From assembly GCA_036365515.1 (NCBI GenBank), contig CM070875.1, positions 89,356,128 to 89,420,127 on the forward strand: 64,000 nt of DNA, written 5' to 3'. The stretch comes from Torymus aiolomorphi (lineage: Eukaryota > Arthropoda > Insecta > Hymenoptera > Torymidae). The translations under genes were made by a program, and so were the position numbers. The notes below the pieces were generated by a model, which worked only from the letters and a program-made list of their open reading frames with translations, was not told the DNA's origin and did no database searches. Positions 44,716 through 56,186 of the stretch are shown one piece after another (the stretch's first letter is position 1; every line of letters starts with the position of its first letter).

Positions 44716-47700
44716 AGTAACGGCCCGCGTATTGCTCATCGAATTTCCCTACTTGCGGTTCTTTTAGCAAGTATACGCTTTCTCCGATCTTGAAATTCTT
44801 CGCATTTAATTTTTGATCATATCTTTTTGATCGCTCTTTTGCTTCTAATAAATGCGCTTTCGCTGTTCTTGGGGTAGTATTAAGTTTAAATATTAACTCG
44901 TCTAAATACATTTCATAGGTTTTTTCGACATTTCTCGACTCGAATTCCGAGGGCAGCCGTGTTTTTTGGCCGAAAATTAATTCATGGAGGGTAAAACCGT
45001 GTGCCGAATGAACCGACGTATTGTATGAAAACATAGCCATTTTAATCCAGGTATCCCAGTCAGTTTTATCCGTGTACATCTTTAAATATTCAACTAAAGA
45101 ATGATGACTCCTTTTTAATGAGCCCATAGTTTGCGAATGGAAGGAGGTAGATCGTAATTGTTTAATTTTAAATATTTTAGCTACCTTTTGCATTAGACTG
45201 CTTTGGAAATTACTACCTTGATCGGTCTTAATGGCTTCAGGACAGCCGAATTTAGTAATAAAATCATGAACTAAAGCTGTTGCAACCATTTCAGCAGTCA
45301 TATCGGGGATTGGAAGGGCATCGGAATATTTCGTTAGGTTACACTAGAGGGTTAATATATACTTATTCCCGGCTATAGTTACGGGTAGAGGGCCTACTAT
45401 ATCTATTTCTAAAACCTCGAAGGCCCTGCTAGGGGTGGTAGTAATTTTCATAGGTTTCTTGGTTTTGACGCAGACTAATTTCTTCCTTTGACAATTCTCG
45501 CAAGTTCGTACATATTCAGAGATATCCTCCTTCATTCCTGGCCAAAAGAATCTTTCTCGAACGCGATGGTAAGTTTTTGCAATTCCCTTATGTCCTCCTA
45601 TTGTGGAATCATGGGCCTCATTAATTATTCCTAATCTATCTTCGGAGGGCGGGATAGTTACTTCACCTGTGCAAATAGTAAGCTTAGGAATTTCGTCTTT
45701 CCATTCAGAGCGTAGCATGAATTCTACCGGTAGCCAGTGAATCTGTTCCAACCCATCCCCGGTTTTAGAAATGCTTACGGATTTTATTTTATCTTTTATC
45801 ATGACCGTTCGGAGACAGGTTAAGCAATTTATTATCACTGCTATCTTCGCTATCTCATCGGATTTCTCTTTAATGAACAATGAATAGATTATTTTTCCGT
45901 TAGATAAGTTAGTCTGAGTGACCGCACCGACCCCTATTGGTTCATTTTTGAGTTTTCCAAGATCTATCATTCGTGATGCTACTAGCTGTTGGCAAATGGA
46001 GGAGCTTGGGTTGCAATCTACGGATGAAAAATGTGCAATGTTATCATGTCTCATTAAAAGGTGATCTCGCGAGTATTAAACAGCGGATATTACAAGGAGG
46101 GGCTCTATTTTATTTAGATGGGAGGGTTCTGTCCACACAGGACTTCCATTTTCCACAAGGAATTTAACTCGTTCCACACAGGATTTTCTTTCAACATACT
46201 CCACACAGGATTCTCTTTTCCCACACAGGGTTCTGGGTTACATATTTTGATGCTCACTACTTGGGGTATTTCGTCATCATCGTAAACGTCGGACGCACTT
46301 TCTCTATGGGTTTTGTCAGTGGTCAATTCGTCATCTGTTGTTGGTTCTCGGAGAGCAATCACCCCTTGAACCTCTGTTCGTATATTGGGAGCCTTACTTT
46401 TGCCAGACGGGATTTCTTGATAGGATTTTTCCTGTTGGTCCCTGGCCCTATCCTTCGCATATGCGGAAGTACTTCGCTCCAAGGCCGCATGGTCCTTGAG
46501 CCCCCCAACACACTTGAGAACTTCAGTTGCAGTGGTCGTAACCGGAACTTTATCACTTGCCAGGGTTTCTTGATAGGAATTTTCCTGTTGGCCCTGGATC
46601 CTACTCTCCTCGATACGTGCTGAAGTACTCCGGCCCGTCGGGATTTCTTGATAGGAATTTTCCTGTTGGCCCCCCCCCCCCGACACGCACGAGGGCATCG
46701 GTCATGTTTCCCACGACCGGACTTTTCCGAACTCCTCTTGCGAGGGCATCAGTCACGTTTCCCACGACTGGATTTTCCCTAACTCTACTTTCCTCTACTT
46801 CGAGGGCATCAGCCACGACCCCTACAACCGGTACTTGTCTAAAGCTACCTCGGTTATGTTTCCCACAACCGCTGCTCTCTCCTAATGAAGAGACAGAGCT
46901 AAACCTATGTATGTCAGTCAGTCCATCGTTCATGCTAATGAGTGTGTAAGAAGTGTCGTGGCACTCAGCTGCTTTGGAATTTGATTCAGAATTATTGATT
47001 ATAAACAGTTTTTCTATGTTAATTTCAGGTGACGGTTCCTCCGCGCTGAGGTCTTTGAGATTTACGGTCAGGGAAGAAGTAGGGATAGGATTTCTGGACA
47101 GTGCGTCCGCGTTCATGTTACTTTTACCGGGTTTGTGTACGATTTCATACTCGTATTCTCTTAATAGGATTTTCCAGCGGGCCAAAAACGTAATGGGGTC
47201 TCTCAATTTGTGAAGCCATAGAAGGGATCGGTGATCGGTCACCAAAGTAAATTTTTCGCCGTATAAATATGGTTTAAATTGTTTAACTGCGTGAACTATC
47301 GCTAATAATTCCTTTTCGGTAGTAGTGTATCACGCTTCAGTATTGTTTAAGGCCCTAGAGGTATACGCGATGGGGAGATCCTTCCCGATTGGACCCTGGC
47401 TCAAAACACCGCCTAATGCGTAATCGGACGCGTCAGTAGTCACCACGAATGGTTTCTTAAAGTCGGGATACTGCAGGAGGGGTTCTGAACAAAGTATCTG
47501 TTTAAGGATAATAAATGCTACCTCCTGGGGGTTCTCCCAAATAAAACCCTGCCCTTTCTTTAAAAGAAGACTGAGGGGTTTGGCAATTTTAGCAAAATTT
47601 GGAATGAACTTCCTATAATATCCGGCTAAACCTAGGAATTGCTTAACGTTTTTCGCGGTTTTTGGTCGCGGAAACTCTGATACGGCCTGGGTTTTTCGGT

Positions 47701-49171
47701 GGTCGGGTCTAACTCCCTTTTCCGAGATAATATGGCCTAGGTATGCTACTTCTTTCTTTAAAAATAGACATTTATCAGGTTGCAGGGTTAGGCCAGAAGT
47801 CCTTAATCTACCAAAAAGTTTCCGTAATTTCCGCGTATGTTCTTCCAAGGATTCGGCATATACAACGATATCATCCATATATACAAAGAGCTCAATGCCT
47901 TGCAACCCGCTAAGGACCTTATCCATAAGAGCTTGGAACGTTGAACGAGCGCCCTTTAAACCCATGGGCATTCTTTTGTATTGGAGGTGATTAAATGGGG
48001 TCGAGAACGCGGTTTTTGGGGCATCTGCGGGGTCGACAGGTACCTGGTGAAAACCGGACGCTAAATCAAGGGTGGAAAAATATTTGCTACAACCTAACTG
48101 ATCAAGGATCTCAGTGATATTAGGGAGTGGGTATGTTGATGCTATTGTTTTTTCGTTCAAAGCCCGAAAATCTATGACAAGCCGCCAGCGCTTATTTCCT
48201 TGGGGGTCTGGTTTTTTCGGCACTATCCATAGCGGTGAATTATACGGCGATTCAGATTCCTCTACTATATCGTTATCAATTAGCTCTTGAACGTGTTTTT
48301 GAACTACATCGCGTAATTGGGGCGGATACCGATATTGCTTTACATTTATTGGGATGTTGTCTGTGGTTGGTATTTTGTGGCTAATCATCGATGTTCTACT
48401 CAATATGTCGCCTGGTAAGTGAAATTGACAGGGAAATTGACTAACAAGGTTTTTTACACTCTCCCGTTCCTTTTGATCAAGGTCTGCTATATCTAATAAA
48501 TTCATTATTTTGTCTACTCTATGTTGAAGTCCAATCTCGGCCTCCGAATTAGCTATAATTTTGACGGAACGCACCGGCTTGATAGTGCTATCGTATAATT
48601 CTAAAGTCAATGGCGGAATAATAACGTTGATATCCTCCGCGGTTGTATTTATTGCGAACAGATAAGCCTTACCATCCCTATTTTTGACCAAGCATTCACC
48701 TATAAAAAGTCCAAGTCCGGCATTTATACGGCGAATATAACCGGCAGAGCGCATATTATTTCGAATTTTAATTTGAACAAGAGTTTTTGTTCTAGCAGGT
48801 AAATAAAGGGTGTCATGATTTATAAAGGTTGCGGTTTCACGCGGATTCCCGAAAGAGATTGATCCGTTCTTGAAGGATAGGGTGGCTTCCTGTTCTCTTA
48901 GAAATTCCGTACCGAGAATTCCATCTGCGTTTATTGGGAAGTTATCCGATACGATGTTAAGCCGACATTTAATATCCCCAAGGCTCACATTCGCATATCC
49001 CAAAGTATCGATTAAACCGTCACTGATTCCGGCCAGGCGATAAAGAATATTTGATTGAATGGTAACGTAGGGTTTTAATAGAGACTCTTTAATAATATTT
49101 AATTCCGACCCAGTGTCGATAAGAAAACGCGGTAGGGGCTTCGTTAAATCATTGCTTTTAAATATTACCAC
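44716..49171 (-). pseudogene. Gypsy 1 pol: protease, RT, RNase H, linker, integrase
   Basis: Minus strand, starting before 49171. Protease LIDTGSELN is near residue 18. RT has WRLVIDFRALNEKT, LDLASGFHQ and YMDDIVVY (residue ~430), and RNase H has TTDASDYALGGVL. A CGA-to-TGA-type stop at ~47333 interrupts RNase H, which continues in frame (TDHRSLLWLHKLRD, ADALSRNPI). A ~400-residue repetitive linker follows, with a frame change at a C/G homopolymer (~46669-46681). A stop sits before MRHDNIAHF (~46077). The integrase zinc domain (H, H, CENCQ) comes next, then a CAG-to-TAG-type stop at ~45344, and the core (EIDIVGPLPV, KTDQGSNFQ). The third catalytic residue is Lys (GSLKRSHH) where element 2 has Glu. 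The C-terminus is cut by the deletion. Dead element. Confidence 0.9.
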
Positions 49172-49437
49172 CGGGGAGTTAGACTCATTAGTGGTTGTAA
49201 TGAGGATGGCGCGGGTCGGGGCGCGGGGGTTGTTGGATTCGAAGGGTTCGCCATGGCGCCCGTATGACGAACCACGGGGGCGTTTAAAGGCTTGGCGTTG
49301 TTATTAGAAGAGAATCGTCGAAACGGTTGGTTTGCAGGAAGATTACCAGGGCCCGCCCTTGGCCGCCTTCTACAGGTTCCGTAATTATGTCCTCCTATTT
49401 TGCAATAATTACAGTATGGACTCGAGTCTCTCCTTGA

Positions 49438-50391
49438 TCAATCTCTCGCAAGACGACCGGGCTTGTTACATCGGTAACATCTGCGTCGCTTTATTTCCAG
49501 TGTGTCCTCATCTTGAGGTTTGGTGATGTGACAATACGCTCGTTTCCGATTGTCGTCTATCTTATCGCAATGCAACTCTTTCCGCTGTTGCACATACTTC
49601 TCGCAAGTTATGACGGCACTAATGGTTTGCTCGAGGATAGTTGATACCTTTCCGATCATACGCGTAGCTATTTCAGAATTTAACCCCAGGGTAAAACATT
49701 CTATTGCCGTATTCGTGGTTCCTTCGATCATTCCATGCGCTACAAGAGGGTTAAAATTTTCATCAATCAATTCGCGCGCTTTCTGCGGGATTTTGGTCAC
49801 CCGTAATCCATATTCAGACACCTTTTCTTGCGGATATTGTTTAACGCGTGCTAAATCTGTTTGAACCTGGGGTAAATTCTGGCTGGGCGAGAAAAATCTT
49901 TTTAATTCTAACAAAAGTTGATCTAAATTATCGAAAGATTTGAATTGCAAATAATCGCTCGCTTCTCCAGTAACACGTGACTTTACTAGCTTCATAAAAA
50001 AGCTCCTATCACCGGGATTCACGAAATTTTCGGCTTCTCTACATTCTCTAATAAAACGATTTACCGAAATGTTTTTCCCATTAAATTCGGGGAGTATTCG
50101 CATGATTTCATTAGTCTTTTTATAGCTCCAAAAAGCATCTGATTTAATGGATCTATTATTTATTGAATTATTATCGAAGTCATCACGCGTAATTGAATTA
50201 TCCCCAATATTACGCGACCTCGGGGCGGGATTAAGCGGCGGCTTAGCCGTTGTTAAACTTGGTTCGACGCGTGTATTTATTGTTAAATTTAGTGCTTCTA
50301 TAACTTCAGGTAAACTATTAATTGTATCCGTTGGCCTACAATTCTCCGAAATTGACCATGAACCCGACGCTTGCTTGCTATTAATCGACAT
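49438..50391 (-). pseudogene. Gypsy 1 gag
   Basis: 317 codons from MSINSKQASGSW to a stop. The middle has the capsid-like region (FNGKNISVNRFIREC, LLLELKRFFSPSQN, QTDLARVKQYPQEKVSEYGL). The end is a damaged zinc knuckle (CYRCNKPGRLARD then stop) in which the usual His is Arg and the last Cys is a stop codon. Past the stop, the same frame gives a complete second knuckle (CNYCKIGGHNYGTC), so gag was originally longer and reached toward pol, which lies in another frame. The start follows the leader and is supported by a similar start (MSNNGKIPSGS) in element 2. Confidence 0.85.
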
Positions 50392-50956
50392 TTTGCAATA
50401 ATCGCTCGCTCGCTCAGGTTACTTAGCTCGGGTTCTTCCTTTTAGCTGTCTCGCAGATGACCCTGGTAGTTCGGGCAGGGGTTGATGATTCTTGTGTGCT
50501 GATGACTCGTGGTAGGTGCTGGGGATCCGCTGATGATTAGTGGCGGATGTTAACCTTGACAATGCCTGCAGTGCGGGGGCGTGGGCAGGCAGTGGAGAGA
50601 TCGCAGGTGACGTCCTGAACGTAGTTGATATAGGCTTCTTCTACTACGAAGTCGTTGCCTGGGTGTTGGCCTTGGAGCTGCGTCGTTTTCACTCTCGTAT
50701 CCTGAATCAGGAGTGATCTCTCTTGAGTTGGATAGTGCCTCGACGCCGTCGTTCATGAAGTTCTTCGATTTGAATGGGGATTTCACTTTGATACTTGCCG
50801 TGGACCCAATTCCTCAAATCGGATGTTCCGGCATTCCCCCGTGGTCCAGGAGAAACCACGGCTCAAAAACCCTGGACAGAACACTATACACTTCACTTCG
50901 TTTAGTCTTTTCACTCGCGAACTCCTTTGAACAATCCCACCGCTGTCACCAAAAAT
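50392..50956 (-). promoter_or_regulatory. Gypsy 1 leader and primer-binding site
   Basis: Non-coding leader between LTR and gag. Just inside the LTR (about 50940-50956) the minus strand reads ATTTTTGGTGACAGCGG; the TGGTGACAGCG part is the likely primer-binding site and is shared with element 2. The cognate tRNA was not determined. Confidence 0.6.
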
Positions 50957-52672
50957 TGTTATGACCCGAGTCGGGGTCTTCAAGCAGAAGGGCGTTTCTG
51001 CAATGGTCGCCGGGTTGACCAATTAGAATTTGGGAACGTTGCTCAATTAAGCGCTAAAGCGCACAGAGTTGCGAGAGATTTAAATAAAACTCAAACTCAA
51101 GAGATTTAGAGTTTATTCCGTGTTTATTGAATTAGATATCACTTTAATTAATGTCTTTAACAATTCTTTCGTTAATGTGTTCGTGACTCGATATAAACTT
51201 TAACTGACAATAAGATAAAGCCAGCTTGCGCGCGCTGATGCAATAACCGTTAACAAATCGGATTTCGCGCACTGATGCAATACTTGTTACGAAGTTTTAA
51301 GAGTACTTGGTAACTCTCGACTAAAAGCTCAACGGCGCGACGTACACGGTAACAAAGACCAGACTAGTTGGCAGCCGACTGTTAGAGCTTCTGGGCGCAA
51401 CATGCACAAGTGCAGCAGAGTACCAAGCGAGTTGGTAACGACCCAGGTCTAAAGCTACGAAGCGTCTCATGTGCTCGGTAGCGACTGACTCTGGCGGCCC
51501 GGGGCTCTTCTTTTATATCCTGGACGCGGACCTTAAACCGTTGACGAGAGGGTATGGGAGGAGCCAGTTCCTCTGGTGGCGAAAAGCTGAATCTTCTGGA
51601 TGTCTGTTCCGAGGCCTGTAGGTGCCTAGAAGGGCCGAGAGCTTCCCTCTCTTCTCTTAATCATGGCGAGCTTTGTGGTGGGGGAACACCTGTGGATGCT
51701 CAGATCCTGGCCGAAAATCCCTTCTTGACTTGCGGCGCTTGGGCCTGCTTCTTGATTGGTTCCCCTCTGTAGGCCGTTACGTTGTGATGTAGTAGCTTCC
51801 GGTTGGTAGTGGGGACAGTACGATGTAGAGGCTATAGGGCGCCAAGTTGCCTCAGAGGCCTCCCCCACTCTGAGGTAGAGAGAGAGTGGAAAGAGCGGCG
51901 GTGGAGGGGCGTCAGACCCGAAAGTAAGGTCGAGAGCGCTGAGCGGCGAATGACGGTTGGCGGCGGAGAGGGGTTACTTGTCTCTGATTGGCTGCTACTC
52001 TGCCAGCCGTTATGCTCGTAGCCCCTCGAGTTGGTTGCGTCATGGACCCACGAGCTGATGCAACGTTGTCCAACGAATTCCAAGAGTTGTTGACTGTTGA
52101 TGACTCATAACTCGTTCCTTGCCATGTTCAACCATCGTGCATTCCAGAGGCCCTTCGCGAATGGCCCTTCTCTGAATTGTTTGTGCCCTGCTGAGCCGTT
52201 GGCTAATGGATTCCGGGAATTGATTGTCCGTTGATTGTCGTGCTGCTGACTGTCCTCCTAAAAATAGAGCTTTACCCTACCTGAGCGAGCTTTTTCCTAG
52301 CTATTATTATTATTACAGTTCATCTCGTAATTATTATTTATTATCAGAATAGTTATTGATTTAACCGCAGATTATTATCGTTACTTATTTCTAAATCCCA
52401 ATTTGTTTATTAAGGCATTGCTATACGGAGGCAATTATTATTTGTTAATGTTAATTAGTTAACAAATTCAGTATCGCTTGTTTATCATCAATTTCTATTC
52501 GAGTTATCGTTAATTACTTGTTTATAACTTGGTTAATTAACTAAACAATGTATAGATTAGTCTTTGGTATTTATTTAAATTATCTTATTATTTATTTGTG
52601 GGAATGTTCCGGAATCATTGTAGGGTGACCCTAAATGCAACGATACTCGTTCGCGTGAACGCAGTTCATAAC
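50957..52672 (-). mobile_element. Gypsy 1 5' LTR (1,716 bp)
   Basis: On the minus strand it starts TGTTATGAACTGCG and ends GGGTCATAACA. It is ~250 bp longer than the element 2 LTRs, with the conserved part toward the promoter end. To its right, in element sense, sits the polypurine end of another copy rather than flanking DNA. Confidence 0.88.
51483..51517 (-). promoter_or_regulatory. Gypsy 1 5' LTR core promoter
   Basis: TATAAAAG (51517-51510, minus) lies 31 nt upstream of the A in TCAGTC (51488-51483). Same layout as the other three LTRs in the window. Confidence 0.7.
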
Positions 52673-52930
52673 AGTCCCCCCTTCTTTTAAAACACGAACC
52701 GATGGTTCGGGCTTTTACAAATCAAAATTTTGCATAGGTCCAAAATTTGGTTTTTAAGGGTAAAATTTTATTTTAAGGTTTTAAGAGTTGAAGTTTACGG
52801 GCAGCGATTCATGTACAATTTTAAGGGTTTTTTCCTTTGCACAATTAAGGATCTGAAAAGGGGGGAGGGTGAATTTGTAATTAAAGATTATAATTTAAAG
52901 TTTAAAAGGTTAATTTATAATTCATAACAG
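52673..52930 (-). mobile_element. 3' internal end of another Gypsy copy, inverted
   Basis: Reverse complement of the region just before the element 2 3' LTR: GGGGGAC next to the LTR, then CCATCGGTTCG and CAAATTTTGGACCTATGC. It places a polypurine tract directly against the Gypsy 1 5' LTR, so the LTR is shared with an upstream copy now reduced to 258 bp. Its right end reads TTCATAACA, the inverse of an LTR start. Confidence 0.75.
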
Positions 52931-54391
52931 TGTTATGAACTGCGTTTGCGTAGACGAGTCGTGCAACACATAAAGACGATTCTACAATGGCACCTTGAAC
53001 ATTGATTTCTGATAAAAGTTAAATAAAATAATAAATTAAATAATAATAATTGAATGCGTTCGTATAACAATCTCGATCTAAAATTCCAATAGTAGAATCT
53101 ATATATTAATTAGTTAATTAACTAATTTATAAACAAGTAACCCGAATAGGAATTGACGTTAAACGAGCGATAATCAATTTATTAACTAATTACCTTTAAC
53201 AAATAGTAATTGCGCCCGTATAATTAAACTATCAATGGCAAGGTTAACGCGCTAACGAACAAATTGAGATTAGCAATAAAACTAAATAAACGGTAGTAAT
53301 CTGCGATTAAATTAATAACTATTTGGACGATAAATAGTAATTACGTCATAATAATTAGCGATTCGATAAATAATTAATTAGGAAAGCTCGCTCAGGTGTG
53401 AAGAAGCTCTGTTACAGAAATTTCCAAGGACAGCCAGCAGCTTGAGAAACAATTCAAGGATAAACAAAAGACGTGAACGCTTCCGAGAATCAATTAGCGA
53501 AGGGCTCGAGGAAACTTAATCCACTTCAAGGTCAAGAGTTTCAGGAATGCATCAACGGTCAAACCACGAATGCCTAAACACTTCTTGGAATCTATTAGGT
53601 TAGGGAAAGGATTAATGGACATGCCAGGAATGCGCAAACAGTTCTCAGAATCCATTAGTGCCAACGGTCGCCCGACGAGAGACAAACAATTTCCAGAACT
53701 ATGGCGCAGTGGCGCAACAACCTAACGGTCCGAGCCATCATCAACAGCCAATCACAGACTAGCGGCGTCCCGCGCCACTAGAGGGAGGCGGTCCGTCACC
53801 CGCTGCTCATAGCTCTCGACCCTGTTTTCTGGTCTAGGGCCCCTCCATCGCCACTCTCCCCACTTGGGAGTGGGGGAAGGCTTCTGAGGCAGTCTGGCGC
53901 CCTACAGCCTCTACACCATACTGCCTCCCACTACCAGCCTGAAGCTGCCGACCAATAGCGTTTCTCCTAGGATCCTTGTCAACGGCCTGAGGTCCGCGTT
54001 AGGGGTATAAAAGAAGAGCCCCGAGCCTCCAGGGTCAGTCGCTACTGAGCACATGAGACGCTTAGTAGCTGCAGCTTGGGTCGTTATCAATATTTTTGGT
54101 ACTCTGCTGCACATTGTGCATGTTGCGTCCAGAAGCTTTAAATAGTCATTGAATTATATAGAGTCACGGTTCTAAAGTTCATTGGTTGTCAAAATTAACA
54201 AAGTTCTGAATTAATTCAATAAATTCAAGTTAAAGTTTATTCTCTCGAGTTCGAGTTTTATTTCAATTTCCCTGCAACTCCATGCGCTTTAGCGCTTAAT
54301 TGGGCAAACGAATTCCACGTTCCGATTGGTCAACTTGGCGACCATTGCAGAAGCACCTTTCTGCTAGCCGAGCCCGACTCGGGTCGTAATA
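52931..54391 (+). mobile_element. Gypsy 2 5' LTR (1,461 bp)
   Basis: Starts TGTTATGAACTGCGTTTGCG and ends CGGGTCGTAATA. Differs from the 3' LTR by scattered substitutions and a small indel near 61388 (AATTAACAATA). Confidence 0.9.
54006..54040 (+). promoter_or_regulatory. Gypsy 2 5' LTR core promoter
   Basis: TATAAAAG at 54006-54013 and TCAGTC at 54035-54040, with the initiator A 31 nt from the first T of the TATA box. Confidence 0.7.
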
Positions 54392-54928
54392 AATTTTGGT
54401 GACAGCGGTGGGATTGCTCAAGCAGTTATGAAAGAAGAGACGCCATCAGAGGAATTCCAGGATCACGTTCTATCCAGGGTTTTGAGCCGTGGGGTCCCCT
54501 GGATCACGGGCGAATGCCGAAACGTGTGATTGGAGATTTAGGTCCACGGCAGCAAAAGGAAATCGAGCCCCATCCAATCAACAACGCAAACAGAATTCCA
54601 GCAAACACGAGAACCAACACCAATAACACATCTGACTGAAGATACCAAAACAATATCAGCGACGGAACTTCAAGTTTAGCACCCAGACGACGATCATACA
54701 GTATAGAAGGCCCATATCAGCTCTCGACTTCGTCTACGAGTAGGATACTGCCCATTTTTCGCCACCCAACTGCGCAAGCACTGCCAAGGTCATTAAAATT
54801 TACAACGAGTCTCCAGCACCTGTCACCGGTCACAAGCATCTGTCACGAGTCATCAGCTCCTGCCCGAAGCACTGAGATTATCGGGGAAAATTAGAGCTAA
54901 GTATCCTGAGCGAGCAAGCGCGTAAATA
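54392..54928 (+). promoter_or_regulatory. Gypsy 2 leader and primer-binding site
   Basis: AATTTTGGTGACAGCGG directly after the LTR, then ~500 bp of non-coding leader, similar in layout to element 1. Confidence 0.6.
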
Positions 54929-55045
54929 TGTCTAATAACGGTAAAATACCTTCCGGTTCCGTATCGGTTAGTGATGATTTGATAATAGTAAATACGAATA
55001 AAGAATTAGTTCTAATCTTTTGCACGCGCCGGCGTTGTCGAAAGT
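54929..55045 (+). pseudogene. Gypsy 2 gag, N-terminal remnant
   Basis: ATG at 54929 opens MSNNGKIPSGSVSVSDDL and stays open for ~35 codons before homology to element 1 is lost. The capsid region is missing. A possible gag C-terminal remnant rich in N-Y-P (NYPPNINYPP) flanks the MITE at 55670-56160. Confidence 0.55.
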
Positions 55046-55714
55046 GTTAGATTTAAGGAGGTTCTACCAGTAATACAATTAAAATTAAGATACGTGTGAA
55101 ATTTGGTATACAGGTACCATAAAAATTTTCAGAAGACTAGAGAGGCTAGAAAGTAAGATAATAATATTTTCGTTTTTTGCTGATTAACATGAGTTTTTAT
55201 GGGAAGTCGCGATTTCTTGGTACTTATTTGTGTATTAAAAACCATTAAAAATTGAGATTCTATTCATATTTTTGTAGTAAATAATGAAATTATGACGAGA
55301 ATTGGGAGACGCTGTCTTATAACAAAATTATGTTGAATACAAAGAACGTACATTTAACCTCGAAAATGAGTCAAATTATCGCCTATACAGAATTCTTAAT
55401 TGATAATAAGGCCATATAAAATTGTAAAATTTAAATGAATAATCGGTATTTCGTGTAAGTTTATCCATGCAGTGTCTTTAGTGCAATATACTTCGCGAAT
55501 GCATCGTTAATAAAAAGTGCGCTCATTTTGACTAGTGACGTACCTGGAGAATCTCCTTAAGCGGAAATAGTGATAGAGAATCACACCGGGAACTGATGAG
55601 ATCGCGACGAACGTTTTCACTCGGTAATCGGGGTAATTCGGTTTCTCGTGATAGTGTGTAGGAGGCAACTTCGGAATAACTATCCGCCAAATATTAATTA
55701 CGCGCCGAACGCTA
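55046..55714. other. Unassigned sequence replacing Gypsy 2 gag/pol
   Basis: About 500 bp of AT-rich sequence (55046-55560) with no match to element 1 or to other parts of the window. It is followed by ~150 bp that may be gag C-terminal sequence. It could be an insertion or very diverged gag. Confidence 0.4.
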
Positions 55715-56104
55715 CACTGAGAAAAATATTGTATTTTCACATAAAAGTACCATAAAGTATGGTGATATTTGGCTATTACATCTGTATTTCATAGTGATAC
55801 AAACAATAAAAATTATGATAAAGATAGCTCTAAATATGATTTGGATGCTGTATTGTAAATTTTGAAATATCAAAAGGCTTCGAATGGAAAGATTATATTA
55901 TACTGAAGAGATGTGGTAAACTCTATTGAAAATTTAGTTAAATGTGCAATAATTGAGTTGCTATAACTGTTTAGTCGTGTGAATTATACGAATATATTTA
56001 TTATTAACATATTATCGTTCATTTTGAATAATAATAGTTAAGGTAATAATATCCAGTTTTGTTATGCAATATGGTTTACATTGCAAACGTCTTTTTTCTC
56101 AGTG
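55715..56104. mobile_element. MITE with CACTGAGAAAAA ends
   Basis: CACTGAGAAAAATATTG at the left and TCTTTTTTCTCAGTG at the right (390 bp), with TA on both sides (55713-55714, 56105-56106). It interrupts an N-Y-P-rich gag-like stretch: ATCCGCCAAATATTAATTA occurs before it and ATCCGCCGAATATTAATTA after it. The ends resemble the terminus at 9908, which suggests a shared EnSpm-like transposase (inference). Confidence 0.7.
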
Positions 56105-56186
56105 TAATTATCCGCCGAATATTAATTATCCGCCTATTACTAATTACCCATAGCAGCAACTTCACATTAGTAATCCTCGCCCGATT

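Larger units (their letters stand above)
44072..52672 (-). mobile_element. Ty3/Gypsy element 1 (minus strand)
   Basis: In element sense: 5' LTR (52672 to 50957), leader, gag, pol (protease, RT, RNase H, long linker, integrase), then a truncated 3' LTR (44715 to 44072). A deletion of the end of pol, the 3' untranslated region and ~1.07 kb of LTR fuses integrase to LTR near 44716. No env-like frame is seen. Confidence 0.9.
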
